The notes: a model not told the origin generated them from the sequence alone. A stretch of DNA of 61,516 bases from SFLA01 sp045595165 (GCA_045595165.1 JAZNZY010000018.1:1-61516), one strand, 5' to 3'; shown: positions 25,807 to 35,254, numbered from the stretch's first letter. A program made the numbers and translations.

Positions 25807-28326
25807 GTGGATATGAACGAAAGAAACGAATCCAGCGTTGAGGATATACTCAAACGTTTGCAACACGCTGCTGCGGAAAACGATTCCGCCCGCCATATTC
25901 CTATGCCTTCCGGCAGCTATAAAAATATTCCGAGTGAAACTACCCTGCTTGAGAAGACCAAGTCTGTGGACGGAAACATACCTACGAGAACCGAAACCGA
26001 GGATATTATAGATAAATATTCCTCCCGCGTTAAGATTTCCGATCCGAAATCCTCCACCCAGGGCCTGCGTGAAGCGTTGGCTGCCCGTATGGAGGACGAT
26101 GCGGAGCTTAAGAATTATTATTACGGCAACAAAGACAAGCCTATGAAGAGCCGCAGGGCGGACGAGCTGTTCGCTCTTATCGAACGTGCAACCGTTGATA
26201 CGATCGGACAAGCCGAGAAAAAGCCTGCGGAAATAGACACTTCCCGTTTTATGGATCCTGAAACGGTGGAAAAGCCTGTGGAATACAAGCAGGAAGAACT
26301 GTTCCCTATGGGCGACACTATGCCTCCTCAGGAGGATCCTCACGAAACCGCGGTGTTTGACGATGAATATGCGGGACTTTCCGAAAAAGTAGTCAGCGGC
26401 AAGATCGGACTCGAGGAAGAGGAGGATAGCACTCAGCTTAGCCTCGTTTCTGATGATACCGACAATATTTCTGCTCCCGGAAGCGAGCGTTTTTCCGATG
26501 AGGACGATATCGAGCTTCGGCTCGCCTTGGGTCAGATAGATCTGGAGAGCGACGAAATTCCCGATTATATTCGTGAAAAGTATAAAAAAGTAGAACGGGA
26601 CGCAGACAAAGAGGACGGTCAGTACGAGTATACCGACAGAGCCCAGAACAACGAAGTCAATCGTTTGATGCGGCGGGGTATACGCCATGCTTTCAGACGT
26701 CTTATCGCGGCAATACTTATTACACTCGGTATAGTTTATCTTGAACTTGCCACCAAAGGCGGTGCGGGATATTCAATTTATCTCAGCCAGGGAAGGTACG
26801 GCGTGTTATACATCCTTGCAGACCTGCAGTTGCTTTTCTTCCTGGGCATAATCCTTATGCCTTCTCTCGCAAAGGGCGCAAAGGGATTGTTTACCTTTAA
26901 CCTTACGGCGGACAGTATATTCTTTTTCTCCTTTGCGGCGGCATCCGCTTACAGTATCGTAAGACTGTTCGTATCTCCCGCAGATCCCGATCTGCAGTTG
27001 TTCAACCTTACTCCTGCGGTGTGCGGTATCTGTTCTGCACTTATAAATTATCTTACTGCCAAAAAGGATTACGCCTGCTTTAAGGTGATCGCATCCGCCC
27101 GCAGTAAATACGCCGCCTCCCGCATAAGCGGCACTTCAAAGGAATCCGATGAGTTTTATTCCTATCTTTTGGAGGACAGCGATATTTATACTGTCAAAAA
27201 GACCAAGTTTATCAGCGGTTTTTTTGCCAGACTGAATAAGCGTCCCAAGAGTGAGGATCTGTTTAACTTCCTTCTTCCCTTGGTGATTATAGCGGCTATC
27301 GCCGTTTTCGCGGCAAAGGCTATTATGGGCGCGACGGGTCTTGAAGCTTTGGGCAGTGCAATGTTTACTCTTTCTGTAAGCTTGCCTTTGTCGGCATTTT
27401 TCATCATCGCAATGCCCTTGTGCACCGCAAACCGCCGTGCAAACCGCTCTTCTTCTTGCTTTATCGGTCCTGCCGTGGCAGAGGAATATGCGGATGCATC
27501 CGTAGTATCCTTTGCGGATACAGAGGTTTATCCTCCCCACCTCGTTAAGATAACCAGCTTCAGAACCTACGGTGATTTCCGTATAGACAGGGTGCTTATC
27601 GAGCTTTCGAAAATATTCAACTATGTGGGCGGACCTTTGGAAAAGGTGCTTTCTTCCACCATTACCGAGCCGGTGGAGCCTGCTCAGTACATCCGTGTGT
27701 TGGAATCCGCTTCCGACGGTCTTCGTGTAGTGCTGGACGGTAAGGAATACTTTATAGGTAAGCGCGCCTATATGCGCCGTTACCGCTTTGAAGCTCCCAA
27801 GGACGAGATCGACGATATGTACGAAAACAGTGTCGGCTCCGTAATGTTCGTTTCCGTTGGCGACCGTCTGGCGGTCAAGCTTTACGTTAAATATTCCATA
27901 AATCCTCTCTTTGATGAATTGCTGAGGGATATGAACAAATCCGGTCTTTGTGTAGGAATCAAAACACTGGACCCTAATATCAACAACGAGCTGTTGGCAA
28001 ACGGAATAAAATACAAAAAATGTCCTATCGCTATCCTTAAAGCAGGCAATCCCGAGGATATGACAAAGACTGCAAAGGAGATAGATTCCGGTATCGTTAC
28101 CAATTCGGGACTTCACAATTTCCTTAAGGTTTTCGCCCTTTGCGATAAGACCCGCCATATAATAAAAAGTAACGGAATGATATGCGTTATCGGTACTCTG
28201 CTTTCTCTTGCGGCGGCGTGTCTGATGATCTTCACCGGCGATACAAGCGCAATACCTTCCTTGTATACGGTGCTGTTCCAGTTCGCTTGGGTGCTCCCTG
28301 TATGGCTTTTATCAATGATTTTGTGA
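25807..28326 (+). CDS. Degenerate heavy-metal-type P-type ATPase-like membrane protein
   Basis: 839 aa. The first ~290 residues are acidic, low complexity and probably disordered. Then come paired hydrophobic helices (starting about residue 296), a small cytoplasmic domain, another helix pair and a P/N-domain-like region. The P1B pattern is recognisable: MPLCTANRR in the place of CPCALGLATP, VSFADTEVYPP (567-577) where pumps have VFDKTGTLTEG, DGKEYFIGKRAYM like the N-domain DGxxYxxGNRxxM, and a final helix pair. The phosphorylated Asp position is Ala570 and the metal CPC motif is absent, so no pump activity is expected. Start GTG 25807 or ATG 25813, both behind AAAGGGGG. Function unknown. Confidence 0.72.
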   Translation: MDMNERNESSVEDILKRLQHAAAENDSARHIPMPSGSYKNIPSETTLLEKTKSVDGNIPTRTETEDIIDKYSSRVKISDPKSSTQGLREALAARMEDDAELKNYYYGNKDKPMKSRRADELFALIERATVDTIGQAEKKPAEIDTSRFMDPETVEKPVEYKQEELFPMGDTMPPQEDPHETAVFDDEYAGLSEKVVSGKIGLEEEEDSTQLSLVSDDTDNISAPGSERFSDEDDIELRLALGQIDLESDEIPDYIREKYKKVERDADKEDGQYEYTDRAQNNEVNRLMRRGIRHAFRRLIAAILITLGIVYLELATKGGAGYSIYLSQGRYGVLYILADLQLLFFLGIILMPSLAKGAKGLFTFNLTADSIFFFSFAAASAYSIVRLFVSPADPDLQLFNLTPAVCGICSALINYLTAKKDYACFKVIASARSKYAASRISGTSKESDEFYSYLLEDSDIYTVKKTKFISGFFARLNKRPKSEDLFNFLLPLVIIAAIAVFAAKAIMGATGLEALGSAMFTLSVSLPLSAFFIIAMPLCTANRRANRSSSCFIGPAVAEEYADASVVSFADTEVYPPHLVKITSFRTYGDFRIDRVLIELSKIFNYVGGPLEKVLSSTITEPVEPAQYIRVLESASDGLRVVLDGKEYFIGKRAYMRRYRFEAPKDEIDDMYENSVGSVMFVSVGDRLAVKLYVKYSINPLFDELLRDMNKSGLCVGIKTLDPNINNELLANGIKYKKCPIAILKAGNPEDMTKTAKEIDSGIVTNSGLHNFLKVFALCDKTRHIIKSNGMICVIGTLLSLAAACLMIFTGDTSAIPSLYTVLFQFAWVLPVWLLSMIL

Positions 28327-28389
28327 AAAGTGCACAAAAAACACCTCTCCGAATTTACATTCTCGACGGCTGTATGCTCAAAAAAGCCT

Positions 28390-28418
28390 CTTGAATAATT
28401 CGAAAGATTATTATATAA
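28390..28418 (+). promoter_or_regulatory. Promoter for the EF-G paralogue
   Basis: TTGAAT (28390-28395), 17 nt, TATAAT (28413-28418); start near 28425, 38 nt before the coding start. Confidence 0.8.
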
Positions 28419-28462
28419 TAAGTTGTTAGAATTTAAACTCAACTTTATGGAGGAACTTTTAA

Positions 28463-30541
28463 ATGGCAAAATATACTTCTGACAAAATACGTAATATCTG
28501 CTTGCTGGGTCACGGCGGCGACGGTAAGACTTCTCTTGCCGAATCCATGCTTTATCTTGCAAAGGCAACCGACCGTCTCGGCAAAACCGTTGACGGAAAC
28601 ACCGTAATGGACTTTGACCCCGAAGAGATAAGACGTACCATGTCTGTTTCCGCCTCTCTCGCTAACTTCGAGTGGCAGGGCGTGAAGATAAATTTAGTTG
28701 ACACCCCGGGTACCTTCGATTTCGCAGGTGAAGTAAGACAGGCTCTCCGCGTTGTCGGAACCGCAGTTCTCGTTGTAGACGGTAAGTCCGGTCCCAAGGT
28801 TGGTACCGAGCTTTGCTGGGATATGGCAGGTAAGCTTCCCAAGGCTTTCTTCGTAAACAAGATGGACGATGAAAATGCAAGCTTTGAAAGAGTATTCGGT
28901 CAGCTGCGCGAACTGTTCGGCAACACCGTATGTCCCGTTTTCGTTCCTTACCACGAAGGCAAGGCTGATATGGGCTTCTACAACCTCCTCACCGAAGAAG
29001 CTTTCACCTTTGATAAGACCGGCAAACCCAACCCCGCTTCTCTTCCCGCAGATATGCAGGATACCATGGAGCAGTACAAAAAGATGCTGGACGAGTCCCT
29101 TGCTGAAACCTCCGATGAACTTATCGAAAAGGTTCTCTTCAATGAAGAGGCTCTTACCATAGACGAAAAGGTTGAAGCTATGAACGCCGGCCTCATCACC
29201 GGTACCATCGCTCCCGTATTCTCCGGTTCTGCATTCACTCTCGCAGGCGTAAGAACTCTTATGAATAATATCGCCGCTTCCTTCTCTTCTCCTCATGACC
29301 GTCACGACGAAACCGTTATTGACAGCGAAGGCAACAAGAAGACAGTTTCTTCTTCTGATGAAGGCGATACCTCTATATTCGTATTCAAGACCGTAGCAGA
29401 CCAGTTCGGTAAGAAGAGCTACTTCAAGGTACTTAACGGTATTCTCAAGAAGGATATGATGCTCACCAACCTTTCCACCGGTCAGGTAGAAAAGATCGCT
29501 CGTATCGTAACTATGGTTGGTAAGAAGGAAGTTGACGTTGACGAACTTTCCTTCGGTGATATCGGTGTAACCGTTAAGTTGGCTAACACCTGCACCAACA
29601 ATACTCTTTCCTCCAACGCACAGTTGGGCGTAACCTACGCTCCCATTGAATTCCCCACACCTTACCTCAGCATGGCTCTCGTTCCCAAGGCAAAGGGTGA
29701 TGAAGACAAGATCTCTTCCGGTATTTCCAAGCTTCTTGAAGAAGACCTTACCGTAAAATACGTAAACAACGCAGAAACCAAGCAGATGTGTCTGTTCGGT
29801 CTGGGCGATATGCACCTTGACGTTATCGTAAGCAAGCTTAAGAACCGCTTCGGTACTTCCGTTGATCTTGATACTCCCAAGGTTGCATACAGAGAAACCA
29901 TCAAGCGTCCCAAGTCCGTTCAGGGTAAACATAAGAAGCAGTCCGGCGGACACGGTCAGTACGGCGACGTTAAGATCGAATTCTCCCGTCATGATGAAGA
30001 CGGACTCCTCTTCACCGAAACCGTTGTCGGCGGCGCAGTTCCCAAGAACTTCTTCCCCGCAATCGAAAAGGGACTTCAGGAATCCATGCAGAAGGGTGTT
30101 CTCGCAGGATATCCCGTTATCGGCCTTAAGGCAAACCTGTTCGACGGTTCTTACCACGACGTTGACTCTTCCGAAATGTCCTTCAAACTTGCCGCAAACC
30201 TTGCGTTCAAGGAAGGTCTTAAGGATAACTCCGTTCTGCTCGAGCCTGTAGGCGTACTCAAGGTTCTCATTCCCGATAGTATGATGGGTGATATCATAGG
30301 CGACCTTAACAAGCGCCGCGGCAGAATTTCCGGTACCGATCAATCTCCCGATCGTAAGGGATACACTGTTGTAGAAGCAGAGGTTCCCGCTGCTGAAATG
30401 AGCAGCTACGCTATTCAGCTCCGTGCAATGACTCAGGGCAGAGGTACTTATACCTTTGAATTCGCAAGATACGAAGAAGCTCCTTCCAACGTTGTACAGA
30501 AAGTAGTTGAAGAAGCAAAGAAAAACGCTTCCGACGAATAA
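28463..30541 (+). CDS. Elongation factor G paralogue (EF-G2-like GTPase)
   Basis: 692 aa with all five EF-G domains. The G1 motif reads GHGGDGKTS instead of the GHIDAGKTT of canonical EF-G, G3 is DTPG and G4 is NKMD. This and the altered switch I region (DFDPEEIRRTMS) place it with the second-type EF-G proteins found alongside the main FusA in many bacteria. It is unlikely to be the only translocase. Codon use is strongly biased, so it is probably well expressed. A GGAGG precedes the start; the lipoprotein gene follows after 38 nt without a visible terminator. Confidence 0.88.
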   Translation: MAKYTSDKIRNICLLGHGGDGKTSLAESMLYLAKATDRLGKTVDGNTVMDFDPEEIRRTMSVSASLANFEWQGVKINLVDTPGTFDFAGEVRQALRVVGTAVLVVDGKSGPKVGTELCWDMAGKLPKAFFVNKMDDENASFERVFGQLRELFGNTVCPVFVPYHEGKADMGFYNLLTEEAFTFDKTGKPNPASLPADMQDTMEQYKKMLDESLAETSDELIEKVLFNEEALTIDEKVEAMNAGLITGTIAPVFSGSAFTLAGVRTLMNNIAASFSSPHDRHDETVIDSEGNKKTVSSSDEGDTSIFVFKTVADQFGKKSYFKVLNGILKKDMMLTNLSTGQVEKIARIVTMVGKKEVDVDELSFGDIGVTVKLANTCTNNTLSSNAQLGVTYAPIEFPTPYLSMALVPKAKGDEDKISSGISKLLEEDLTVKYVNNAETKQMCLFGLGDMHLDVIVSKLKNRFGTSVDLDTPKVAYRETIKRPKSVQGKHKKQSGGHGQYGDVKIEFSRHDEDGLLFTETVVGGAVPKNFFPAIEKGLQESMQKGVLAGYPVIGLKANLFDGSYHDVDSSEMSFKLAANLAFKEGLKDNSVLLEPVGVLKVLIPDSMMGDIIGDLNKRRGRISGTDQSPDRKGYTVVEAEVPAAEMSSYAIQLRAMTQGRGTYTFEFARYEEAPSNVVQKVVEEAKKNASDE

Positions 30542-30579
30542 TTTTAATGCGCTACTACCAAGAAATGAGGTTATTTTAA

Positions 30580-31989
30580 ATGTCAAGCTTTAAGAGATTT
30601 TCATTGGCAACCCTGCTTGCAGCACTTTTGCTGACTGCAGTTGTGTTGACTTCCTGCGTGAGCTTTGATAGTTCTTCTATAAACGATCTTCCTCCTCTTA
30701 ACTTTTCTCAGGATCAGGATGTAGAAGACGTAGAGTCCGAGCCCCCCACGGAAGAAGGCTATACTGCACGTCCTACCGTAACAGCAATCGTTAACACTTC
30801 TCCCGAGATCGTTGTTATCAGCGGTTCTTGCGAAGAGGGTGCCGTTATCACTGCTACCAGCCCCGTTGATTCCGTATCCGTTAATTCTCTTAACGGTTAC
30901 TACATACTCGAGTACGATCTTAACGGCAGAGAATCCCGTTCTCTTTCCGTTACCGCAAAGGTAGACGGCAAGGAAGAAAGTACTTCTCGTGATATCGTCG
31001 TTAAGCGCGACGCTATGGCTGAAACACGTACCGATGAATTTGAGGTTGTCCTCGGTAAGGATGGTTATCTCTTCTTCCGCGAGACTATCGAAAATTATTG
31101 CGGCGATAACCTTGTTACCGTTTCCGCTATAAACAACTTCCTCAACAACACTCTCAATGCACAGATCACCGCTCTTGAGAACCGTGCAGGCGGCAATGAA
31201 GTAGAGCTTATCTACGTTCTCATTCCCAACGCATCTCTTGCATACGGCGAATATCTTCCCGAGGATGCTGTAAAGGAAACCTATAACACTCTCTATGATC
31301 AGGTTTCCGAAGCACTTGAAAAGTCCAATGCAACCTTTATAGATATGAAGACCGTTTTCGAGCAGCATAAGGACGATGGATATCTTCTTTATAATAAGAC
31401 CGATAGCCATATCACCGATTATGCAGGTTATCTCGTATACGCAGAGCTTATGAACCATATCGCAGAGAAGTTCCCCGAAGCTGCTCCTTACGGACTTGAC
31501 CGGTTCACTGTTTCCGAAGAAACTACCGTTCTCGGCGGTAACCTTGCTTCCTACGGTCAGCTTGATCCTTCTTCTCTCCTGGAGAATTACGTATCCATCA
31601 CCCCCAATTTCTCTTTGGATATGGGTGATTCCGCTCACCGCCTTAAGCTCACTACCACTAACTTGAGCAAGCTTCAGAAATATGCAGGCGACGGAAGCTG
31701 TCAGATCGTTTCCGACACTGTTGAAGAAGGCAAAACCAACATTCTCAACCGTTTGTATTTCTGCACCGAGCGTAATGAGCTTCCTTCTGCTATGATCTAC
31801 CGTGATGATAGCTCCGCTATGTTTGTTGATTACCTCGCAGAGCGTTTCAATAACTGTATGTTGGGTGTTTCCGGCGACTACGTTGTAAACTTTACCGATG
31901 CAGGCAGACACGCATCTTCCGGTAAGTCCGTTGTTGATTACGTTATCATCATCATCGACGAAAATAACCTCGATCAGCTTGTAAAATAA
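30580..31989 (+). CDS. DHHW / AlgX-like SGNH-fold lipoprotein
   Basis: 469 aa. Signal peptide with lipobox VLTSC, then a Glu/Pro/Asp-rich linker, a small Ig-like beta domain (about residues 62-145) and a C-terminal domain that starts VLGKDGYLFF. That domain carries DSHITDYAGYLVYAELM, matching the D-x-H-x(T)-x-x-G signature of the AlgX/AlgJ and DHHW families, plus a late LGVSGDY segment. These SGNH-like enzymes often act in O-acetylation of surface polymers; here that is inference. Same codon bias as the EF-G paralogue upstream, and likely in the same transcript. Confidence 0.7.
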   Translation: MSSFKRFSLATLLAALLLTAVVLTSCVSFDSSSINDLPPLNFSQDQDVEDVESEPPTEEGYTARPTVTAIVNTSPEIVVISGSCEEGAVITATSPVDSVSVNSLNGYYILEYDLNGRESRSLSVTAKVDGKEESTSRDIVVKRDAMAETRTDEFEVVLGKDGYLFFRETIENYCGDNLVTVSAINNFLNNTLNAQITALENRAGGNEVELIYVLIPNASLAYGEYLPEDAVKETYNTLYDQVSEALEKSNATFIDMKTVFEQHKDDGYLLYNKTDSHITDYAGYLVYAELMNHIAEKFPEAAPYGLDRFTVSEETTVLGGNLASYGQLDPSSLLENYVSITPNFSLDMGDSAHRLKLTTTNLSKLQKYAGDGSCQIVSDTVEEGKTNILNRLYFCTERNELPSAMIYRDDSSAMFVDYLAERFNNCMLGVSGDYVVNFTDAGRHASSGKSVVDYVIIIIDENNLDQLVK

Positions 31990-32002
31990 CTTTTTAAAGC
32001 AC

Positions 32003-32039
32003 AAATCCCGTTTCGATCGATTTCGAAACGGGATTTTTT
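32003..32039 (+). terminator. Terminator after the DHHW lipoprotein
   Basis: 14-bp perfect stem (32003-32016 with 32023-32036), 6-nt loop, T-run 32034-32039. Two hairpin repeats follow directly. Confidence 0.9.
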
Positions 32040-32040
32040 G

Positions 32041-32080
32041 TCGGGGTCCCCAAGAAGGCGCAGACTTCTTGGGGTGATTG
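32041..32080 (+). repeat. GGGGTCCCC hairpin repeat, copy 2
   Basis: A 40-bp unit: TCGGGGTCCCC, then an AAGAAG...CTTCTT stem closed by CCCC/GGGG, and a TGATTG tail. It is in exact tandem with copy 3, from which it differs at only a few positions. Confidence 0.75.
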
Positions 32081-32120
32081 TCGGGGTCCCTAAGAAGTCG
32101 CAGACTTCTTGGGGTGATTT
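32081..32120 (+). repeat. GGGGTCCCC hairpin repeat, copy 3
   Basis: A 40-bp unit in tandem with copy 2. CCCT in place of CCCC makes one G.T pair in the stem. It ends GGGGTGATTTTTTT, so the hairpin plus T-run can act as a second terminator on the plus strand. Confidence 0.75.
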
Positions 32121-32181
32121 TTTTCTTGTATTTATATTTCTAAACTCATTTGCATATAGATTACGGAAAGGAGTATTATTT

Positions 32182-33369
32182 ATGAAACGAATTATTATTT
32201 TTTTACTTGTTTTGACTCTTTTGTTTCCCGTTTCTGTATGTGCCACGGAGGAACAGTCTGTATTTGAACCCACCGAAGCTGAGGATTTCTGGTTTAAAGA
32301 GGCTGTCGCTTTTACAGGGGATTTCAAGGTAAAGAGCGCGTATCTTGCGGATTACCTTACGGGCACGGTTCTGTATGCCAAAAACGAGCTGGAAAAACTT
32401 CCTATCGCTTCCGTAACAAAGATAATGACATCGCTTTTGGTTTTTGAAGCGTTAAAATCGGGAAAAATAACCTATGAAGAATCTGTAACCGTAAGCGATT
32501 ACGCCGCTTCAATGGGTGGAAGTCAGGTATACCTCGAACCGGGTGAGCAAATGTCTGTTCACGATCTTATGAAGGCGATGATGATATCCTCTGCCAACGA
32601 TGCCACCGTAGCACTTGCGGAGCACATAGCGGGCTCGGTAGAAACGTTCGTGGGTATGATGAACAACCGCGCCGCCGCATTGGGAATGACAAATACGTAC
32701 TTCAAAAACCCTCACGGGCTGGACGAAGAAGGGCATTACAGTTGTGCCAGAGATGTTGCTTTTATGACGCGGGAACTGCTCTCTCACGAAGGTGTAACGG
32801 ATTTCACCACCGTCTGGATGGACACTATCCGCGACGGTTCCTTCGGTTTATCCAATACAAACAAGCTTATTCGCTATTACAACGGCGCAACGGGAATGAA
32901 AACCGGCTTTACCAACGCCGCCGGCTTTTGCCTTTCGGGCACCGCGATGCGGGACGGCCTGCACCTAATTGCGGTAGTGCTTGGCGGCGAATCCAGTAAC
33001 GAACGCTTCGGCACAGTAAAGAAAATGCTGGATTACGGGTTTGCAAATTATTCGGTTTTCACGCCGGAGCATCTCAAGGTAGAGGATATTTTTGTTCCCG
33101 GCGGTGTGGATAACTATTTAAGCGCAGATTACACACCTCCTTCAATGCTTACCGAAAAAAGCGCTTCAGGTGAAATAACCCAGCGCATATCTGTCTTTGA
33201 GGATATTTCCGCCCCTGTTGCCAAGGGCGACAAGGTTGGCAGGGTAGATGTGTATCGGGACGGCGAGCTTATCGCCACCGCAGATCTGCTGGCAACCGAG
33301 GATATACAGCGTATCGGTTTCGGTGAACTGTTTTTAAGAATTTTACGCACTGCGGTTGGATTTATTTAA
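32182..33369 (+). CDS. D-alanyl-D-alanine carboxypeptidase (PBP5/DacF type)
   Basis: Trims the terminal D-Ala from peptidoglycan pentapeptides outside the membrane. 395 aa from ATG 32182 (AAAGGAG 8 nt upstream); the open frame extends upstream through the hairpin repeats, but only by chance. Signal peptide about residues 1-21. Catalytic SxxK is SVTK (77-80), SxN is SAN (137-139) and KTG is in GMKTGFT. The C-terminal domain and amphipathic tail follow the PBP5 plan. It is the last gene before the pgi promoter. Confidence 0.92.
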   Translation: MKRIIIFLLVLTLLFPVSVCATEEQSVFEPTEAEDFWFKEAVAFTGDFKVKSAYLADYLTGTVLYAKNELEKLPIASVTKIMTSLLVFEALKSGKITYEESVTVSDYAASMGGSQVYLEPGEQMSVHDLMKAMMISSANDATVALAEHIAGSVETFVGMMNNRAAALGMTNTYFKNPHGLDEEGHYSCARDVAFMTRELLSHEGVTDFTTVWMDTIRDGSFGLSNTNKLIRYYNGATGMKTGFTNAAGFCLSGTAMRDGLHLIAVVLGGESSNERFGTVKKMLDYGFANYSVFTPEHLKVEDIFVPGGVDNYLSADYTPPSMLTEKSASGEITQRISVFEDISAPVAKGDKVGRVDVYRDGELIATADLLATEDIQRIGFGELFLRILRTAVGFI

Positions 33370-33398
33370 TTGACAAAAGGCATAATATAGTATATAAT
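33370..33398 (+). promoter_or_regulatory. Promoter for pgi
   Basis: Perfect consensus: TTGACA (33370-33375), 17 nt, TATAAT (33393-33398), immediately after the carboxypeptidase stop. Confidence 0.88.
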
Positions 33399-33434
33399 GT
33401 TTAGAAATTCGGTAAAAAGGAAGTTAATAAAATT

Positions 33435-34769
33435 ATGATACGTCTTGAAGATAAATATGCTTTATCCTTCTTAACGGAAGAAGAACTGGGTTCAATCACT
33501 CCCGCGCTCAAAACGGCGGACGGTTATATCCGCAACCGTAACGGCGCAGGTAATGATTTCACCGGTTGGATAGATCTTCCCGTAAACTACGATAAAGATG
33601 AATTTTCCCGCATTAAAGCGGCTGCAAAGCGCATTTGCGAAACCAGCGATGCTCTTATCGTTATTGGTATCGGCGGCAGCTATCTGGGCGCCAAGGCAGC
33701 TATAGATTTCTTGCGCTCTCCCAATTACAATACTATGAAAAAGAATACTCCCGAAATTTATTTTACCGGCAATTCTTTTTCCGGCGATGATCTTAAAGAA
33801 GTTCTCGATGCCTGCGAGGGAAAGCGTGTTTCCGTTAACGTTATAAGCAAATCCGGTACTACCACCGAAAGTGCGTTGGCATTCAGATTTGTAAGAAGCG
33901 AGCTTGAAAAACGCTATACCCGCGAAGAGCTTAAGGACAGAATTTACTGCACTACCGATAAGGCCAGAGGCGCGCTCAAGAACTTTGCGGATGCAGAGGG
34001 ATATGAAACCTTCGTTATTCCCGATGATATCGGCGGAAGATTTTCCGTTCTCACCGCTGTGGGACTTCTTCCCATCGCTGTTGCGGGCTGTGATATAGAC
34101 AGCCTTATGCAGGGTGCAGCATCTATGCGTGATACCTGCTTTGCAGAGGGACTTGATAATATCGCATACAGATATGCCGTTCTCCGCAACGCATTTTATA
34201 ATCAGGGCAAGCGTATAGAGATACTCGCTTCCTACGAAGGAGCTTTCCGTTCTATGGCAGAATGGTGGAAGCAGCTTTACGGCGAAAGCGAAGGCAAAGA
34301 CGGCAAGGGAATTTTCCCTGCATCCGTTGCATTCTCTACTGACCTTCACTCTTTGGGACAGTTTATTCAGGACGGCTCCCGCACTATGTTCGAAACAGTA
34401 GTCAGACAGGAAAAGCCCGTAAACACACTCACCGTTCCTTATGATGAGCTTAATACCGATACTCTCAACTATCTTGCGGGTATGACAATGAACGAGATAA
34501 ATGATAACGCTATGACAGGCACTCTTCTCGCTCATCTGGACGGCAACGTTCCCAACCTTATGCTCACTTATGACAGCAGAAGCGAATACACTCTCGGAGA
34601 AATGATATATTTCTTTGAGCTCGCCTGCGCCGCAAGCGGATATATTCTCGGTGTAAATCCCTTTGATCAGCCCGGTGTAGAGGACTATAAACGCAATATG
34701 TTCGCACTTTTGGGCAAACCCGGCTACGAAAGTCAAAAAGAAGAGCTGGAAAAGAAGATGAAATTATAA
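33435..34769 (+). CDS. pgi: Glucose-6-phosphate isomerase
   Basis: Interconverts glucose-6-phosphate and fructose-6-phosphate. 444 aa, the short Firmicutes form. Double SIS-type sugar-phosphate fold with IGIGGSYLGAKA and VISKSGTTTESALAF, and the Pgi signatures around GGRFSVLTAVGLLP and the C-terminal NPFDQPGVEDYK. Own promoter. Confidence 0.96.
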   Translation: MIRLEDKYALSFLTEEELGSITPALKTADGYIRNRNGAGNDFTGWIDLPVNYDKDEFSRIKAAAKRICETSDALIVIGIGGSYLGAKAAIDFLRSPNYNTMKKNTPEIYFTGNSFSGDDLKEVLDACEGKRVSVNVISKSGTTTESALAFRFVRSELEKRYTREELKDRIYCTTDKARGALKNFADAEGYETFVIPDDIGGRFSVLTAVGLLPIAVAGCDIDSLMQGAASMRDTCFAEGLDNIAYRYAVLRNAFYNQGKRIEILASYEGAFRSMAEWWKQLYGESEGKDGKGIFPASVAFSTDLHSLGQFIQDGSRTMFETVVRQEKPVNTLTVPYDELNTDTLNYLAGMTMNEINDNAMTGTLLAHLDGNVPNLMLTYDSRSEYTLGEMIYFFELACAASGYILGVNPFDQPGVEDYKRNMFALLGKPGYESQKEELEKKMKL

Positions 34770-34777
34770 AAAAACTC

Positions 34778-34806
34778 TTGCTTTTTCCGCTTACATCAAG
34801 TAAAAT
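34778..34806 (+). promoter_or_regulatory. Promoter for the small P-loop gene
   Basis: TTGCTT (34778-34783), 17 nt, TAAAAT (34801-34806). An apparent TTG start at 34778 is the -35 box, not a start codon. Confidence 0.68.
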
Positions 34807-34846
34807 AGATATAGACACAAAAGTCATAGACAGGAGGCAAATCAAT

Positions 34847-35254
34847 ATGATAAAAATGTTGGTCGGACTTAAAGGTGCCGGCAAAACCAAAACTCTCATT
34901 GACGAGGTAAAAAAAGCTTCTGAGGCTTCTACCGGTTCGGTAGTATGCGTTGAATACGGCAGAAACCTTTCTTATAATATCGGTTATGACGTACGTCTTG
35001 TAGACGCAAAGGAATATGCAATTAAGGATGCGGCTACCCTTTACGGCTTCGTTTGCGGTCTTCTCGCAAGCAATCACGACGTTACTGATCTTTTTATAGA
35101 CAGCGCGCTTAAGATCTGCGGTGAGGACGTTCCCGCTTTTGCAGAATTTCTTGATAAATTCAATGTGGTCCTCGGCGACAGCGTTAACTGTATGATCACC
35201 GCTTCCATCGAAGAAGCTAACCTTCCCGAGAGTGCTAAGAAATACATAGGCTAA
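34847..35254 (+). CDS. Small P-loop NTPase-like protein of unknown function
   Basis: 135 aa from ATG 34847, with AGGAGG 9 nt upstream. Begins directly with a Walker A (GLKGAGKTKTL) and has no clear Walker B, sensor or lid of a known kinase; there is a LFIDSALK segment that could hold a Walker B-like Asp. I recognise the type as a recurring clostridial protein of unknown role. Its stop overlaps the start of the four-helix membrane protein by 1 nt (TAATG), so the two are likely made together. Confidence 0.8.
   Translation: MIKMLVGLKGAGKTKTLIDEVKKASEASTGSVVCVEYGRNLSYNIGYDVRLVDAKEYAIKDAATLYGFVCGLLASNHDVTDLFIDSALKICGEDVPAFAEFLDKFNVVLGDSVNCMITASIEEANLPESAKKYIG

Noticed and set aside
28694..30586. 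630-codon minus-strand frame opposite the EF-G paralogue
   Set aside because: Antisense shadow in a gene with strong codon bias. The same applies to the long minus-strand frames at 19660-21144 and 30601-32004.
32041..32120. CRISPR array
   Set aside because: Only two adjacent 40-bp units exist with no spacers between them.
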